NCBI RefSeq assembly: GCF_023540835.1 | Contig: NZ_JALKCU010000001.1 | Coordinates: 1,116,001-1,180,000 of the forward strand | Length of the DNA: 64,000 nt | Direction of reading: 5' to 3' | Source of the DNA: Marivivens geojensis | GTDB taxonomy: Bacteria > Pseudomonadota > Alphaproteobacteria > Rhodobacterales > Rhodobacteraceae | Part shown: one piece after another, positions 1 through 8,925 of the stretch | Layout of the letters: the number at the start of each line of letters is the position of its first letter | Numbering within the stretch: the first letter of the stretch is position 1 | Program-made: the position numbers and the translations under genes | Notes under the pieces: model-generated | Told to the model about the DNA's origin: nothing | Databases searched by the model: none | The model's input: only the letters and a program-made list of their open reading frames with translations

Positions 1-624
1 GCCGTAACCCAGATCCTCAATGATCTTACGTGCGAATTTCGCAAAGGCGCGTTGATCGCTGAGTGTATCCTCTAGTGCTTCAAGCGTTCCACCAGCCTGA
101 TCCTCGATGAACCCACGCCATAGTTCCATCACGTTGTCCGCACCCTTGGGCAGGGAACGACCTGTGGCGAGGTGGCGGATCAGATAACCAGCGGCCACAG
201 ACAATGGCGCGTCAGTGGACGAGCTGATCTGGTCATAGCCCTTGCGAGTTGCCTCAGTCGCGATCTTTGCGTCGATGTTCGAAGCGGTGCCGGGCATGTA
301 GCGGGCGCCGACGGCCTCGACCCGAGCGGATTCCATCGCATCGTAAATTTCTTTCGCCAACTGGCCTTGGGGGGCGTAGCGGGACGCGATCGCGGCATCG
401 TGGAATTTATGGCGCAGCGCCAACGCATCCGCCGTTCCGCGTGCCAGCAAAACCTCGTCGCGGGTCATGCGGCGGCTGACCTGCGGAAGGCGCACAGAAT
501 CCTTGGTCAGACCTGGAGGGTCCACCGAATAGGTCACCGATAGATCGGCGTCATCGGCCATAACCTTGGTCGCTTCGGCCAATGCCTTTTTAAACGGATC
601 GGCGGGGTTATCTGAGGGTTTCAT
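1..624 (-). CDS. cobT: Cobaltochelatase subunit CobT, N-terminal part (cut by window edge)
   Basis: This is the first 208 codons of a CobT-like protein; the rest lies beyond position 1. CobT works with the AAA+ protein CobS and with CobN to insert cobalt into hydrogenobyrinic acid a,c-diamide in aerobic cobalamin synthesis. The reading frame is open from the ATG at 622-624 to the window edge and begins MKPSDNPADPFKKALAEATK, the usual CobT start. Two genes upstream on the same strand is cobS, the expected partner. The C-terminal metal-binding VWA-type domain would be outside the window, so it cannot be checked here. The identity rests on recognised sequence and on context. Confidence 0.85.
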   Translation of the reverse strand, partial: MKPSDNPADPFKKALAEATKVMADDADLSVTYSVDPPGLTKDSVRLPQVSRRMTRDEVLLARGTADALALRHKFHDAAIASRYAPQGQLAKEIYDAMESARVEAVGARYMPGTASNIDAKIATEATRKGYDQISSSTDAPLSVAAGYLIRHLATGRSLPKGADNVMELWRGFIEDQAGGTLEALEDTLSDQRAFAKFARKIIEDLGYG

Positions 625-693
625 GCGGGCAGCCTTCGGGTCATCATTGCGACTAACCTAGACCGACGATTGGGCAATGACCAGTGGTCGGGA

Positions 694-1086
694 TCAGTTG
701 AATAACAGCAAATCGCGGCATTCTGCGATCGCTGCCTCGGCGCGGGTTTCGGCCCAGACCGCATCGGCCCCGTCAATGGTATAAGCGGCGCGCGTCAAAA
801 GCATCGCATGGGCCTGTTTCGCATTAATTCGCCAGTCCATCACGCGGATACGATCCGTGTCGGGCATGATCGCATCAATGAGCATAAGCATCATTTCGCG
901 GTCCTGTTCAAAGTCTCCCGCGTCGCTTTTTCCAAAGAGCCACGAATGTTCCATTTGCGCTGAAAAACGCCCTGCGCAGATCGCAAAAATCCGAAGGTCT
1001 TCGTTGGCCGCATTGTTGAGCGCTGGCGCGGGCAGGGCCCCGACCAGCATGAAAAACACCGCAAGGAAAGTTTTCAAACCGCTCAT
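694..1086 (-). CDS. Small exported protein of unknown function between cobS and cobT
   Basis: A 130-residue protein with an N-terminal signal peptide: a basic start, a hydrophobic stretch of about 14 residues, and a probable cleavage site after Ala-Pro-Ala near residue 22. The mature part is mostly helical in composition and has only two cysteines (about residues 37 and 123), which could form a disulfide in the periplasm. It sits between cobS and cobT on the same strand, 69 bases from cobT. I do not recognise the family. A direct role in cobalamin synthesis is not implied, because CobS and CobT are cytoplasmic and this protein looks periplasmic. Confidence 0.7.
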   Translation of the reverse strand: MSGLKTFLAVFFMLVGALPAPALNNAANEDLRIFAICAGRFSAQMEHSWLFGKSDAGDFEQDREMMLMLIDAIMPDTDRIRVMDWRINAKQAHAMLLTRAAYTIDGADAVWAETRAEAAIAECRDLLLFN

Positions 1087-1160
1087 ACTGTGATCTTTTA
1101 TGACATTTTTATGTCAATCAACTGTGCAGTTTGAAAACTATCCCGATGCACCTAGAGCGC

Positions 1161-1201
1161 GAAAAGGCACAGGGGCCCGCACTTTCGTGCAAGCCCCTGC
1201 C
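1161..1201 (-). terminator. Hairpin terminator after cobS
   Basis: Read on the minus strand, CAGGGGC and GCCCCTG pair around an inner GCAC/GTGC hairpin, and the stem is followed by TTTTC. It lies 26 bases past the cobS stop, as expected for an intrinsic terminator. The T run is short, so read-through into the downstream small gene and cobT is possible. Confidence 0.6.
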
Positions 1202-1226
1202 AAATTATTCAATTTTTTCAGATAGA

Positions 1227-2198
1227 TCAGAGAGCGATTGACGCAGCCGATTCCGGCAGTTCTTCGTCAAAACAACGCTGGTAGAACTCTGCCACGGTCT
1301 GGCGTTCCAACTCGTCACATTTGTTGAGGAAGGTCAGGCGGAACGCATAACCAACATCGCGGAAGATCTCTGCGTTCGCAGCCCAAGCAATTACGGTCCG
1401 CGGCGACATAACTGTCGACAGGTCGCCGTTCATGAACGCGGTGCGGGTCAGGTCAGCAACGGTCACCATCTGGCTGATGATCTTGCGACCCTTTTCGTTG
1501 TTGTAGTGCGGTGCCTTCGACAGGATGATCGCGGCTTCGGCGTCGTGACTGAGGTAGTTCAGCGTCGCTACGAGCGACCAACGGTCCATCTGGGCTTGGT
1601 TGATCTGTTGAGTGCCGTGGTAGAGGCCAGTGGTATCACCTAGGCCCACAGTGTTTGCAGTCGCGAACAGGCGGAAATACGGGTTCGGCGTGATGATTTC
1701 GTTCTGATCCAAGAGGGTCAGTTTACCATCATGTTCGAGAACTCGCTGAATCACGAACATAACGTCCGCACGGCCCGCATCGTATTCGTCGAACACGATC
1801 GCAGTCGGGTTGCGCAGCGCCCACGGAAGGATGCCTTCGTGGAATTCAGTGACTTGTTTGCCGTCTTTCAGTTTGATCGCGTCTTTACCGATCAGGTCGA
1901 TACGGGAAATGTGGCTGTCGAGGTTCACACGAACGGTCGGCCAGTTCAGGCGCGCCGCGATCTGTTCGATGTGAGTCGATTTACCCGTGCCGTGGTAGCC
2001 TTGAACCATCACGCGGCGGTTATAGCCGAAACCTGCCAGAACAGCCAAAGTGGTGTCTGGGTCAAATTTGTAGGTCGAGTCGATCTCGGGCACACGAGAC
2101 GTGCGCTCGGCAAAGCCTTTGATCTTCATATTGCTGTCGATACCGAAAACTTCGCGGACGTCGATTTCTTCGGTGGGCTTTGCGTTCTGGTCGAGCAT
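1227..2198 (-). CDS. cobS: Cobaltochelatase AAA+ subunit CobS
   Basis: CobS is the MoxR-like AAA+ ATPase that forms a ring with CobT and drives cobalt insertion by CobN in the cytoplasm. At 323 residues it has the usual family length. Walker A (GYHGTGKST) is at residues 67-75 and Walker B (AIVFDEYD) at about 133-140. The N-terminal region carries the short VREVFGI segment typical of CobS. The ATG start is preceded by an AGGAAGG-like ribosome site. A hairpin terminator follows the gene. It diverges from a small membrane-protein gene. Confidence 0.95.
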   Translation of the reverse strand: MLDQNAKPTEEIDVREVFGIDSNMKIKGFAERTSRVPEIDSTYKFDPDTTLAVLAGFGYNRRVMVQGYHGTGKSTHIEQIAARLNWPTVRVNLDSHISRIDLIGKDAIKLKDGKQVTEFHEGILPWALRNPTAIVFDEYDAGRADVMFVIQRVLEHDGKLTLLDQNEIITPNPYFRLFATANTVGLGDTTGLYHGTQQINQAQMDRWSLVATLNYLSHDAEAAIILSKAPHYNNEKGRKIISQMVTVADLTRTAFMNGDLSTVMSPRTVIAWAANAEIFRDVGYAFRLTFLNKCDELERQTVAEFYQRCFDEELPESAASIAL

Positions 2199-2364
2199 GT
2201 CGAACCTTCCTTGCGTCTATCGTTTACCGACCGCAACATAACCGTCCAGACGGCGAGGAAAAGGGGGTCGTGACGTATTTCCTCCGAAGGTGGCAGTGGG
2301 CCGCGTTTCGAAACAGTCCGTTTCGACCATAACAGTCGTCCCAAAGGGCATTTTCTGCCATAAG

Positions 2365-2883
2365 ATGCACATGATGCGCGCTGTTTATTATCACCTGCAG
2401 GACTTGCGGCACACTGTGCGAGGCTTTTGGTCATTGACCGAAGGCGAGCAGCAGCTTGTTACGGCCTATGCGATGACCTGTGCCTTTGGTGCTGGTTTGG
2501 GGCTGATGACCGTGACGCACATGTCCCACGGCTCTATCCTGGAAGGCGGATTGACGCTCTATCACCGCTGGATCGTGCTCTGCGGTGCGTTGGGCTGTGG
2601 CCTCGCGCTGAAGCTCGCAGGTGACCGCATGGGGCAATCTGGGCCGAACGGGTTTGCCCGTGGGATGCTCGGTGTGGTGTGGGTGAGCGTGGTCGGCGCT
2701 GTGATCGCAGGAACGCTCGCGCTGCCGTTTTACGGCACGATGTTCGGGCCGTTCACTTTGGCGATTATGTTGGTGAGTTCGCCGATGCTGGCACTGATGT
2801 GGTTTGCCAATTTGCTGGCCTCCCACCTCTTGATTCGCAATTGGCGGACGGAACAGGATCGCCTGTTCGCCCGCCTCGCGTGA
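2365..2883 (+). CDS. Predicted four-helix membrane protein, unknown function
   Basis: About 170 residues with roughly four hydrophobic segments. They are near LVTAYAMTCAFGAGLGL, WIVLCGALGCGLALKL, LGVVWVSVVGAVIAGTLAL and FTLAIMLVSSPMLALMWF. The open frame extends further upstream, to a GTG at 2290. However, the first hydrophilic helix begins at the ATG cluster 2365/2371/2374, and no ribosome site clearly decides between these. It is divergent from cobS and abuts the J-domain gene end to end (its TGA stop at 2881-2883 touches the opposite stop). I do not recognise a named family. Confidence 0.65.
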   Translation: MHMMRAVYYHLQDLRHTVRGFWSLTEGEQQLVTAYAMTCAFGAGLGLMTVTHMSHGSILEGGLTLYHRWIVLCGALGCGLALKLAGDRMGQSGPNGFARGMLGVVWVSVVGAVIAGTLALPFYGTMFGPFTLAIMLVSSPMLALMWFANLLASHLLIRNWRTEQDRLFARLA

Positions 2884-3516
2884 TTATTTGTCTTTAAAGC
2901 TACGGCTCGCTTTAATCTGATCCCAAGCCCAAACGACTTCGGTCAGCTGTTCCTCTTGGGAACGGTCGCCGCCGTTCATGTCAGGGTGGAGAACCTTGAT
3001 CAGCGATTTATAGACCTTGCGGATTTCCGCTTTGGTCATGGTGTCCTTCACATCGAGGATTTCGGTCGCGCGACGTTCGGTCGGGGGCAGGCGACGGGTC
3101 GCACCGCTCGTCTTACCTGGGTTGCGAGTCGCGTTTTCACCCAGAACCTGATGCGCATCCTCAATACCGAGACGAGCCCAAGCGCGTTCTTCGACCGTTC
3201 GCTTGAACGGCTTCGTTTCGCGCTCCCAGACCTTGTCTTTGGTCATTTGTGCGTTCAATTCCGCCTCTGTCGCGGTCTCGAAGAAGTTCCACTTCAGGTT
3301 ATATTCCCGAACGTGATCCTTACAGAACCACAGGAATTCATCGAGGATATCCGGCGATTTGGGCGCACGGTATTTGCCGGATTCTTCGCAACCTTCATGG
3401 TCGCAGACCCGTGTTGATGTTTCGATTGCACCCGACATGCCACGACGGCCACGGGGGTTTTTCTTTTTGGAGGCAGACACCGAAATGTCGAACCCAAACG
3501 GATCAGTCTTGGACAT
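2884..3516 (-). CDS. J-domain (DnaJ-like) protein
   Basis: A 210-residue protein whose C-terminal 60 residues form a J domain. The helix II-III loop carries the HPD triad at about residues 177-179 (VLHPDMNGGD), which stimulates the ATPase of DnaK-type chaperones. There is no Gly/Phe region or DnaJ zinc finger, so it is a type III J protein. The middle part has CDHEGC and FCKDH, which may bind a metal. The open frame extends 30 codons further, but MSKTDPFGFDISVS is the likely start. It is divergent from bolA and sits next to cobS, an arrangement I associate with this bacterial group. The client is unknown. Confidence 0.8.
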   Translation of the reverse strand: MSKTDPFGFDISVSASKKKNPRGRRGMSGAIETSTRVCDHEGCEESGKYRAPKSPDILDEFLWFCKDHVREYNLKWNFFETATEAELNAQMTKDKVWERETKPFKRTVEERAWARLGIEDAHQVLGENATRNPGKTSGATRRLPPTERRATEILDVKDTMTKAEIRKVYKSLIKVLHPDMNGGDRSQEEQLTEVVWAWDQIKASRSFKDK

Positions 3517-3593
3517 GTGCAGCCTTATCTTTCCGACTCGGACGGGTGAGTTTAAGCCGTAGGACGTGAGATTGAAGGGGGAAGGAGAAAAAT

Positions 3594-3848
3594 ATGTCCC
3601 TTGCAAAAGAGATCGAATCCCGTCTGGTAACGGCTTTTTCCCCAGAAGTGGTTGAAGTTATTGATGAAAGTGAAAGCCATCGTGGCCATAGCGGATACCA
3701 AGAGGGCGGCGAAAGCCACTGGCGCGTGCGGATCAAAGCCCCTGCATTCGGCGCGATGACCCGTTTGGCCCGCCATCGTGCGGTCCATGACGCCATTGGC
3801 GCCGATATTATGGGTCGTATTCACGCGCTCGCCCTCGAGATCGACTGA
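3594..3848 (+). CDS. bolA: BolA family protein
   Basis: An 84-residue BolA-like protein with the family elements in order: an N-terminal helix, a VIDESESHRGHSG segment, the WRVRIKAPAF strand region and a C-terminal RHRAVHDAIGADI helix-turn-helix-like stretch. BolA proteins partner monothiol glutaredoxins and act in iron-sulfur cluster handling or gene regulation. The start has a GGAGAAAAAT ribosome site. The gene is divergent from the J-domain gene and its stop directly touches the stop of the convergent DUF4177 gene. Which BolA subgroup it belongs to cannot be told here. Confidence 0.9.
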   Translation: MSLAKEIESRLVTAFSPEVVEVIDESESHRGHSGYQEGGESHWRVRIKAPAFGAMTRLARHRAVHDAIGADIMGRIHALALEID

Positions 3849-4190
3849 TTACTGCGCAGCGACAGTAGGTTCAGTCGGGGCAGGCGTTTTGGGCGCGGTG
3901 GTCAATACGGGTTGCGTTGGAACGGCGGTCTGGCTCGCCGTTACGGTCGCGTCTACGGCTTTCTTTTCGCGGCGGAATACCAGCATGTGCTGTTCGACCA
4001 TGCCTTTGGACCGAAACCCACTGCGTTCTTCAACGGGGAGGGTTTCAGCGCGCTGGTACTCCCAACCGTCGCGGCCCTGTTGGTTCATCAACTCTTGGAG
4101 CGCGTGGGCATAACGGTCTTCGGTCGTCTTTAGCCCTTTGACCTTTTCTGCGCGTTTGGGTGCTGGCACCACCTTGTATTCGTAGATCAT
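3849..4190 (-). CDS. DUF4177-type protein
   Basis: A 113-residue protein. The first 75 residues (MIYEYKVVPAPKRAEKVKG ... RDGWEYQRAETLP ... MLVFRRE) match the pattern of DUF4177 proteins: a YEYKVV strand, a GWEY core and a final LVFRR strand. The tail is a low-complexity Thr/Pro/Ala stretch and probably disordered. It has no signal peptide or membrane segment. Function is unknown. It is convergent with bolA with no gap between stops. Confidence 0.75.
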   Translation of the reverse strand: MIYEYKVVPAPKRAEKVKGLKTTEDRYAHALQELMNQQGRDGWEYQRAETLPVEERSGFRSKGMVEQHMLVFRREKKAVDATVTASQTAVPTQPVLTTAPKTPAPTEPTVAAQ

Positions 4191-4270
4191 TTCTTAGCCC
4201 CCTAATTCGACCGCAGGACTATAGCGGCTTTGCGTAACAGGTCCAAGGCGGGAAAGACGGGTCTACATCA

Positions 4271-4299
4271 CAAAAAAGGGCGCCCCGAAGGCGCCCTTT
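4271..4299 (-). terminator. Intrinsic terminator of the cytochrome c gene
   Basis: A perfect 10-base-pair stem (AAAGGGCGCC and GGCGCCCTTT) surrounds a 5-base loop. On the minus strand it is followed by a run of at least six T. It lies 22 bases past the stop of the cytochrome gene and is a textbook rho-independent terminator. Confidence 0.9.
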
Positions 4300-4321
4300 G
4301 ATCCGTCCCAAATGGGAAAGA

Positions 4322-4744
4322 TTATTCAGCGAAGGTCGCGAGGAAAGCCGCGATGTTTTCAGCGTCAGCCTCTTGGCGTACTTTGAAGGACATTTTCGAA
4401 CGAGCAGAGTTCGAACCAGTGGTGCTGCGCAGCCACGCGGTCGGGTCTTGCATGTAAGCCGCCAACTGCTCTTCGTCCCAAGCAGCTACGAATTCTTGGG
4501 CAGCAACGATATCGTCACCGTAGCTGAAGCCGTCTACGGAACCAGGTGCGCGGCCGATGATGCCAAAGAGGTTCGGACCAGTTTTTGCGTTACGACCAGC
4601 GAGAACTTCGCCTGCTGCGTTCTGAACAACGTGACAAGATACGCACTGACGGTTGAATGCCTGTTCACCAGCGGCTGCGTCGCCTTCGGCGAGAACGGGT
4701 GCTGCGAGAACGGCAAAGGCAGTAGCGAGCTTAAGGGTCTTCAT
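4322..4744 (-). CDS. Periplasmic class I cytochrome c (cytochrome c2/c550-like)
   Basis: A 140-residue exported electron carrier. Residues 1-19 form a signal peptide ending at LAAPVLA. The heme site CVSCH is at 34-38 and the probable methionine ligand is Met118 in SKMSFKV. Segments AGRNAKTGPNLFGIIGR and the AAYMQDPTAWL helix closely follow the cytochrome c2 plan of Rhodobacter and Paracoccus. It likely shuttles electrons between the bc1 complex and oxidases in the periplasm. The open frame has ten extra codons, but the start MKTLKLATAF gives a proper signal peptide and has a GGGAGT ribosome site. It is monocistronic with its own terminator and divergent from idi. Confidence 0.9.
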   Translation of the reverse strand: MKTLKLATAFAVLAAPVLAEGDAAAGEQAFNRQCVSCHVVQNAAGEVLAGRNAKTGPNLFGIIGRAPGSVDGFSYGDDIVAAQEFVAAWDEEQLAAYMQDPTAWLRSTTGSNSARSKMSFKVRQEADAENIAAFLATFAE

Positions 4745-4911
4745 GGAGTCACTCCCATAGGTTTCAAAGCACATATGATGCTTCTTTGATCTGAACGGAA
4801 CCTAGTCTCTTTTCAACCTGAGGCAAAGCCCCTTGCGCCAATCGGTCGCGCCTACTTTGGTGGGAGAGACAGGGCTGGCATTTTGTGCAGGATTTTGGCA
4901 CATGGCGCGTC

Positions 4912-5421
4912 ATGGACACGCGTATTGCAGCTTGGATTGATGGCGAATTGCAGCCCCTCGATAAACTCGAGGTCCATCAACGTGGGCTGCGTCATCCTGC
5001 GATTAGTGTCTTTATCACGGGGCCCGAGGGCATTCTGCTGCAGCGTCGCGCTACGGCGAAATATCATACGCCGGGTCTTTGGGCGAATACGTGCTGCACC
5101 CATCCTCATTGGAACGAAGCGCCAGCCGATTGCGCCCTGCGCCGCATTGATGAAGAGCTGGGCATCACAGGTATCGATCTTTCGTGGCGAGAACAGGTGG
5201 AATACCGCGCCGATGTCGGCAACGGTTTGATCGAACATGAGGTGGTTGAGGTTTTCGTGGGCCACGGCTCCCCTGAAATCACGATCAATCCCGACGAGGT
5301 TTGGGAAACCAAATGGATGACGCTTGAGGCACTCGACGCGGCCCTTGCTGCCACGCCCGAGGTCTTTACCCCGTGGCTTCGGATTTACCTCGCCGATCAC
5401 CGTGACGCGATTTTCGGGTGA
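4912..5421 (+). CDS. idi: Isopentenyl-diphosphate delta-isomerase, type I
   Basis: A Nudix-fold enzyme that interconverts isopentenyl and dimethylallyl diphosphate for isoprenoid, quinone and carotenoid synthesis. The family signatures are clear: HQRGLRHPAISVF, YHTPGLWANTCCTHPHW (with the active-site cysteine), the Nudix stretch RRIDEELGI, and LIEHEVVEVF with a catalytic glutamate. Length is about 169 residues from ATG 4912, which matches relatives. An in-frame GTG at 4885 has a better ribosome site (AGGG ten bases before it), so the true start may be nine codons earlier. It is convergent with and abuts the PACE-type gene. Confidence 0.93.
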   Translation: MDTRIAAWIDGELQPLDKLEVHQRGLRHPAISVFITGPEGILLQRRATAKYHTPGLWANTCCTHPHWNEAPADCALRRIDEELGITGIDLSWREQVEYRADVGNGLIEHEVVEVFVGHGSPEITINPDEVWETKWMTLEALDAALAATPEVFTPWLRIYLADHRDAIFG

Positions 5422-5841
5422 CTACTGACTCTCGGGGATCGGAAAGATCGTGTCGTAGAGCCAGTTAAAGACAAACGCGTAGCTCAGGTAAAAGAGGCCA
5501 AGCGAGATATCCATCATCAGTGCGGTCCAAAAGCTGACACCTAAATAGAACGCGATAAAGGGTGTAAGTAGGGCGAGCAGACCCAGTTCGAGCAGGATAG
5601 CGTGCAGGATGCGGATCAGCACGGTCTTGTGCACCGTTCCGCGAAACCGCAGCATCGCGTGGTCAAAGCCCCAGTTATAAAGGTAGTTGAACACCATCGC
5701 GATTGTGGCGCTGACAACGGTGACAACGCCCATACTGTGCATCGGTTGGTGAAAGACCCATGCGCCGACTGGTGTCGCAACACAAAGCGCAATCACTTCG
5801 AAACTAAGGGCGTGGCGGATACGGTCGGCTGTCGTGCGCAT
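5422..5841 (-). CDS. PACE-type efflux membrane protein (two bacterial transmembrane pair domains)
   Basis: A 139-residue inner-membrane protein with four hydrophobic helices arranged as two repeated pairs. The first helix begins with a FEVIAL glutamate. The second has the FNYLYNWGFD signature, the third starts ILLELGLL, and the fourth ends FVFNWLYD. This duplicated pattern is that of the proteobacterial antimicrobial compound efflux (PACE) family, whose founding member AceI exports chlorhexidine. The natural substrate here is unknown, and polyamines are one possibility from family work. It lies 60 bases downstream of gatB behind a terminator. Confidence 0.85.
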   Translation of the reverse strand: MRTTADRIRHALSFEVIALCVATPVGAWVFHQPMHSMGVVTVVSATIAMVFNYLYNWGFDHAMLRFRGTVHKTVLIRILHAILLELGLLALLTPFIAFYLGVSFWTALMMDISLGLFYLSYAFVFNWLYDTIFPIPESQ

Positions 5842-5852
5842 GGGGCGTCCAA

Positions 5853-5880
5853 ATGAAAACGGCGGCCCATGGGACCGCCG
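5853..5880 (-). terminator. Hairpin terminator after gatB
   Basis: CGGCGG (5860-5865) pairs with CCGCCG (5875-5880). Inside it, GGCCCATGGGACC adds partial pairing. On the minus strand the stem is followed by TTTTCATTT. It lies 22 bases past the gatB stop. Confidence 0.7.
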
Positions 5881-5901
5881 CTCATCATAGATTGGGTCGG
5901 A

Positions 5902-7413
5902 TCAAAGACCCAGTTTTTTCATGACCAAAGCGTTGACCGCGGCAGGGTTTGCCTTGCCGCCTGTCGCCTTCATGACTTGACCCACGAACCAGCCTGCCAG
6001 TTTCGGGTTGGCTTGCGCCTTTTCGACCTGAGCGGGGTTCGCTGCGATGATTTCGTCAACGGCGGCTTCGATCGCGCCTGTATCGGTGACTTGTTCCATA
6101 CCTTCGGTCGCAACGATCTCTTCGGGGTCGCGATCTTGGGTATAGGCGATCTCGAACACGTCCTTCGCGATTTTGCCGCTGATCTTTTCAGATTTGATCA
6201 GACCAACGATCTGACCCAGACGAGCCGCCGAAATCGGGCTTTCGGTGATGTCTTTTTCGTCTTTCTTCAGACGACCAAAAAGTTCGTTGATCACCCAGTT
6301 CGCAGCAAGTTTGCCGTCGCGGCCTTCTGCAACCTCTTCAAAGTAAATCGCGTTCGGCACTTCGGCAGTCAGCACCGATGCGTCGTAATCCGACAGGCCG
6401 AAGTCGTTGATAAAGCGTGCTTTCTTTTCGTCAGGCAGTTCGGGAAGGGTCGCTGCGATGTCGTCGACCCACGCCTGTTCGATCTCCAGCGGGAGGAGGT
6501 CGGGATCAGGGAAGTAGCGGTAATCATGTGCTTCTTCTTTGGAACGCATCGAACGGGTTTCGTTCTTGTCCGCGTCATAAAGACGAGTTTCCTGAACGAT
6601 TTCACCACCGTCCTCGAGGATCGCGATTTGGCGACGGGCCTCAAAGTCGATTGCCATCTGGATGAAACGCATGGAGTTCATGTTCTTCAATTCGCAGCGC
6701 GTTCCGAGGTGACCGAAGTCACCCGTTTCCATGAATTTCTCATACGCACCCGGACGGCAGACGGAAACGTTCACGTCAGCGCGCAGGTTGCCGTTCTGCA
6801 TGTTGCCGTCACATGTGCCGAGGTAGCGCATGATCTGACGCAATTTGCCAACATAGGCTGCAGCTTCTTCGGGACCGCGAATGTCAGGGCGCGACACGAT
6901 TTCCATCAGTGCAACGCCTGTGCGGTTGAGGTCGACGAAGGACATGTTCGGGTCCATGTCGTGGATCGATTTACCCGCATCCTGTTCGAGGTGGATACGT
7001 TCGATACGGACCTTACGCGCTGTGCCGTTGCCCATTTCGACCAACACTTCACCTTCGCCAACGATGGGGTGGTAAAGCTGGGAAATTTGGTAGCCCTGCG
7101 GAAGGTCGGGGTAGAAATAGTTTTTGCGGTCGAACGCGGACCAAAGGTTGATCTCTGCTTTCAGGCCTAGACCTGTGCGAACGGCTTGGGCGACGCAACC
7201 TTCGTTGATGACGGGGAGCATACCCGGCATGCCAGCGTCTACGAATGCCACGTTAGAGTTCGGCTCTGCGCCAAATTCAGTCGAAGCCCCAGAGAACAAT
7301 TTTGCCTTGGTCGCGACCTGAGCGTGCACCTCAAGGCCGATCACGAGTTCCCAATCGCCGGTCGCCCCTGCGATCACTTTGGGTTTCGGAGCTTCATAAG
7401 TGAGGTCGAGCAT
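5902..7413 (-). CDS. gatB: Asp-tRNA(Asn)/Glu-tRNA(Gln) amidotransferase subunit B
   Basis: A 503-residue GatB, full length for the family. It phosphorylates and then amidates misacylated Glu-tRNA(Gln) or Asp-tRNA(Asn) as part of GatCAB. Recognisable parts are [12 protein letters not shown] near the start, the [16 protein letters not shown] motif, [11 protein letters not shown], and [12 protein letters not shown]. The C-terminal helical/YqeY-like tail ends in [15 protein letters not shown]. The frame is open a further 32 codons upstream, but [12 protein letters not shown] is the plausible start, preceded by AAAAGGGA. gatA and gatC are not in the window. A terminator follows. Confidence 0.96.
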   Translation of the reverse strand: MLDLTYEAPKPKVIAGATGDWELVIGLEVHAQVATKAKLFSGASTEFGAEPNSNVAFVDAGMPGMLPVINEGCVAQAVRTGLGLKAEINLWSAFDRKNYFYPDLPQGYQISQLYHPIVGEGEVLVEMGNGTARKVRIERIHLEQDAGKSIHDMDPNMSFVDLNRTGVALMEIVSRPDIRGPEEAAAYVGKLRQIMRYLGTCDGNMQNGNLRADVNVSVCRPGAYEKFMETGDFGHLGTRCELKNMNSMRFIQMAIDFEARRQIAILEDGGEIVQETRLYDADKNETRSMRSKEEAHDYRYFPDPDLLPLEIEQAWVDDIAATLPELPDEKKARFINDFGLSDYDASVLTAEVPNAIYFEEVAEGRDGKLAANWVINELFGRLKKDEKDITESPISAARLGQIVGLIKSEKISGKIAKDVFEIAYTQDRDPEEIVATEGMEQVTDTGAIEAAVDEIIAANPAQVEKAQANPKLAGWFVGQVMKATGGKANPAAVNALVMKKLGL

Positions 7414-7582
7414 CGTTTTGTCCCTTTTCCGCAACGGTTCTCTCTTAGGGTTTTGGGGCGGGCGCGGCAAGGGGCGGGGCGGCGGACTTCGGCCTAAAAA
7501 GCACCCCATTTTACAAAATGACTCGACCTAAGGGCGATTGATCGCGCAACTATGCGGCGATTGAAACAATTGCTGCCCGAAC

Positions 7583-8173
7583 ATGCGTCCCTTTTTAATG
7601 ATTGCCGCCGTTGCCCTCTCGGGCTGTTTGCAGGTTCCTTTTCGCCCGTCCACGCCAGAGCCTGAACCGCAGGCTTTGCCGTTGATGGGCTGGGATATCC
7701 AACCCGAAGGCCCTGAGTGGACCGAAGCAACGCTCGACGCGATCAACGCGCATGGTGAGGTTTTGTTGTCGCTGGTGCCCAAAGACATCGACGAATGGTG
7801 CCCCGGTTACGTCGAAGCAGACACCGAAGATCGCGCCGCGTTTTGGACGGGCATGTTCTCGGTCCTCGCCAAACATGAAAGCACATGGAACCCCCGTGCC
7901 GCTGGCGGGGGAGGGGCTTGGATCGGTTTGGTCCAGATCGATCCCCGCACGGCCAAGGGCTATGGATGCAATGCGCAATCCGCCGAAGAGTTGAAAGACG
8001 GGGCCGCGAACCTTTCCTGCGCGGTGCGAATTGCGGCCCATACAGTGCCCCGCGATGGCTATGTAGGCACTGGATCCGAAGGGTTGGCCGCCGACTGGGG
8101 GCCATTCCATAGCGAACGCAAGCGATCGGATATGGTCAACTGGACCCGTTCGCAGCCATACTGCGCCGGATGA
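7583..8173 (+). CDS. Lipoprotein with lytic transglycosylase-like (SLT) domain, first of a tandem pair
   Basis: A 196-residue protein with a lipoprotein signal (lipobox LSGC, Cys15), so it is probably anchored to the outer membrane. The SLT-like core has the AKHEST motif, with Glu99 as the likely catalytic acid. It continues with AWIGLVQIDPRTAKGYGC and a C-terminal ADWGPF segment. Cysteines in WCPGY, YGC and NLSC suggest a disulfide-held fold. The neighbouring gene overlaps by four bases (ATGA) and encodes a clear paralogue, so the two are translationally coupled. They probably cut peptidoglycan glycan strands; the exact partner system is unknown. Confidence 0.8.
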   Translation: MRPFLMIAAVALSGCLQVPFRPSTPEPEPQALPLMGWDIQPEGPEWTEATLDAINAHGEVLLSLVPKDIDEWCPGYVEADTEDRAAFWTGMFSVLAKHESTWNPRAAGGGGAWIGLVQIDPRTAKGYGCNAQSAEELKDGAANLSCAVRIAAHTVPRDGYVGTGSEGLAADWGPFHSERKRSDMVNWTRSQPYCAG

Positions 8174-8925
8174 TCCGAACCACTGCCATAGTTCTGACGT
8201 TTCTAGGGGCAATGCCCGTTGCTGCGCAAACGCTCGCCGATGCGCCGCCGCCTGTCGTGCGGCCCGCAACGCTCTACGTGCCGCCGCCTGCGCCGATCTA
8301 CATCAGCGGACCAATAACCGAGGCTCCGCGGCCAATCCGACGGTCGTTCTATATCCCTCGGGCGCGGTGGGATCATCGAGCGGGCACGCAGCGATGGTCC
8401 TTGGCCTTGATGGGGGCGCTTGCAGGGTCGGCGTCGGGCCTTGCTAATACAACGCCGCGCGACATTGACGATTGGTGCCCTGCCTATTTGGAAAACCCGC
8501 CGCACCTGCGTCGCGCTTTTTGGGTGGGGATGATGTCGGCGCTTGCCAAACATGAAAGCACATACCGTCCCGATGCCGTTGGTGGGGGTGGGCGGTGGTT
8601 TGGCCTTTTGCAGATTTCGCCACCCACAGCGCGGCATTACGGGTGCCTTGCGCGCGATGGTGATGCGTTAAAAGACCCAGTCGCCAATTTGGGCTGCGCT
8701 GCGCGGATCATGGCGACGACCGTTCGTAGGGATAATGCGATTGCTATCCGCGATGGCCGTTGGCGCGGGGTGGCTGCCGATTGGGGGCCGATGACGGACG
8801 CAGTAAAGATCGCGGAAATGTCAGCTTGGACCCGCAGGCAAAGCTATTGCGTCCCGCTTAGCTCTCATCGCCCCGTGGCGCGACCCGCAGACCTAGAGGC
8901 GCGGATCGCATCGATGGAGGGTTAA
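8170..8925 (+). CDS. Exported lytic transglycosylase-like protein, second of a tandem pair
   Basis: A 251-residue paralogue of the preceding gene, overlapping it by ATGA. It has an ordinary cleavable signal peptide (ending near PVAAQ, residue 20) instead of a lipobox. A Pro-rich linker of about 40 residues follows. The SLT-like domain has AKHEST with Glu129 as the likely catalytic residue, WFGLLQISPPTARHYGC and a VAADWGPM segment. Cysteines match the paralogue (WCPAY, YGC, NLGC). One copy is predicted lipid-anchored and the other soluble, so the pair may act at different depths of the envelope. Its TAA stop shares bases with the convergent pepN stop. Confidence 0.78.
   Translation: MIRTTAIVLTFLGAMPVAAQTLADAPPPVVRPATLYVPPPAPIYISGPITEAPRPIRRSFYIPRARWDHRAGTQRWSLALMGALAGSASGLANTTPRDIDDWCPAYLENPPHLRRAFWVGMMSALAKHESTYRPDAVGGGGRWFGLLQISPPTARHYGCLARDGDALKDPVANLGCAARIMATTVRRDNAIAIRDGRWRGVAADWGPMTDAVKIAEMSAWTRRQSYCVPLSSHRPVARPADLEARIASMEG

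Noticed and set aside
5869-7170. Long open frame on the plus strand opposite gatB (433 codons)
   Set aside because: It is fully antisense to a well-supported gatB and its protein has no recognisable motif. The codon bias of the real gene leaves the opposite frame open.
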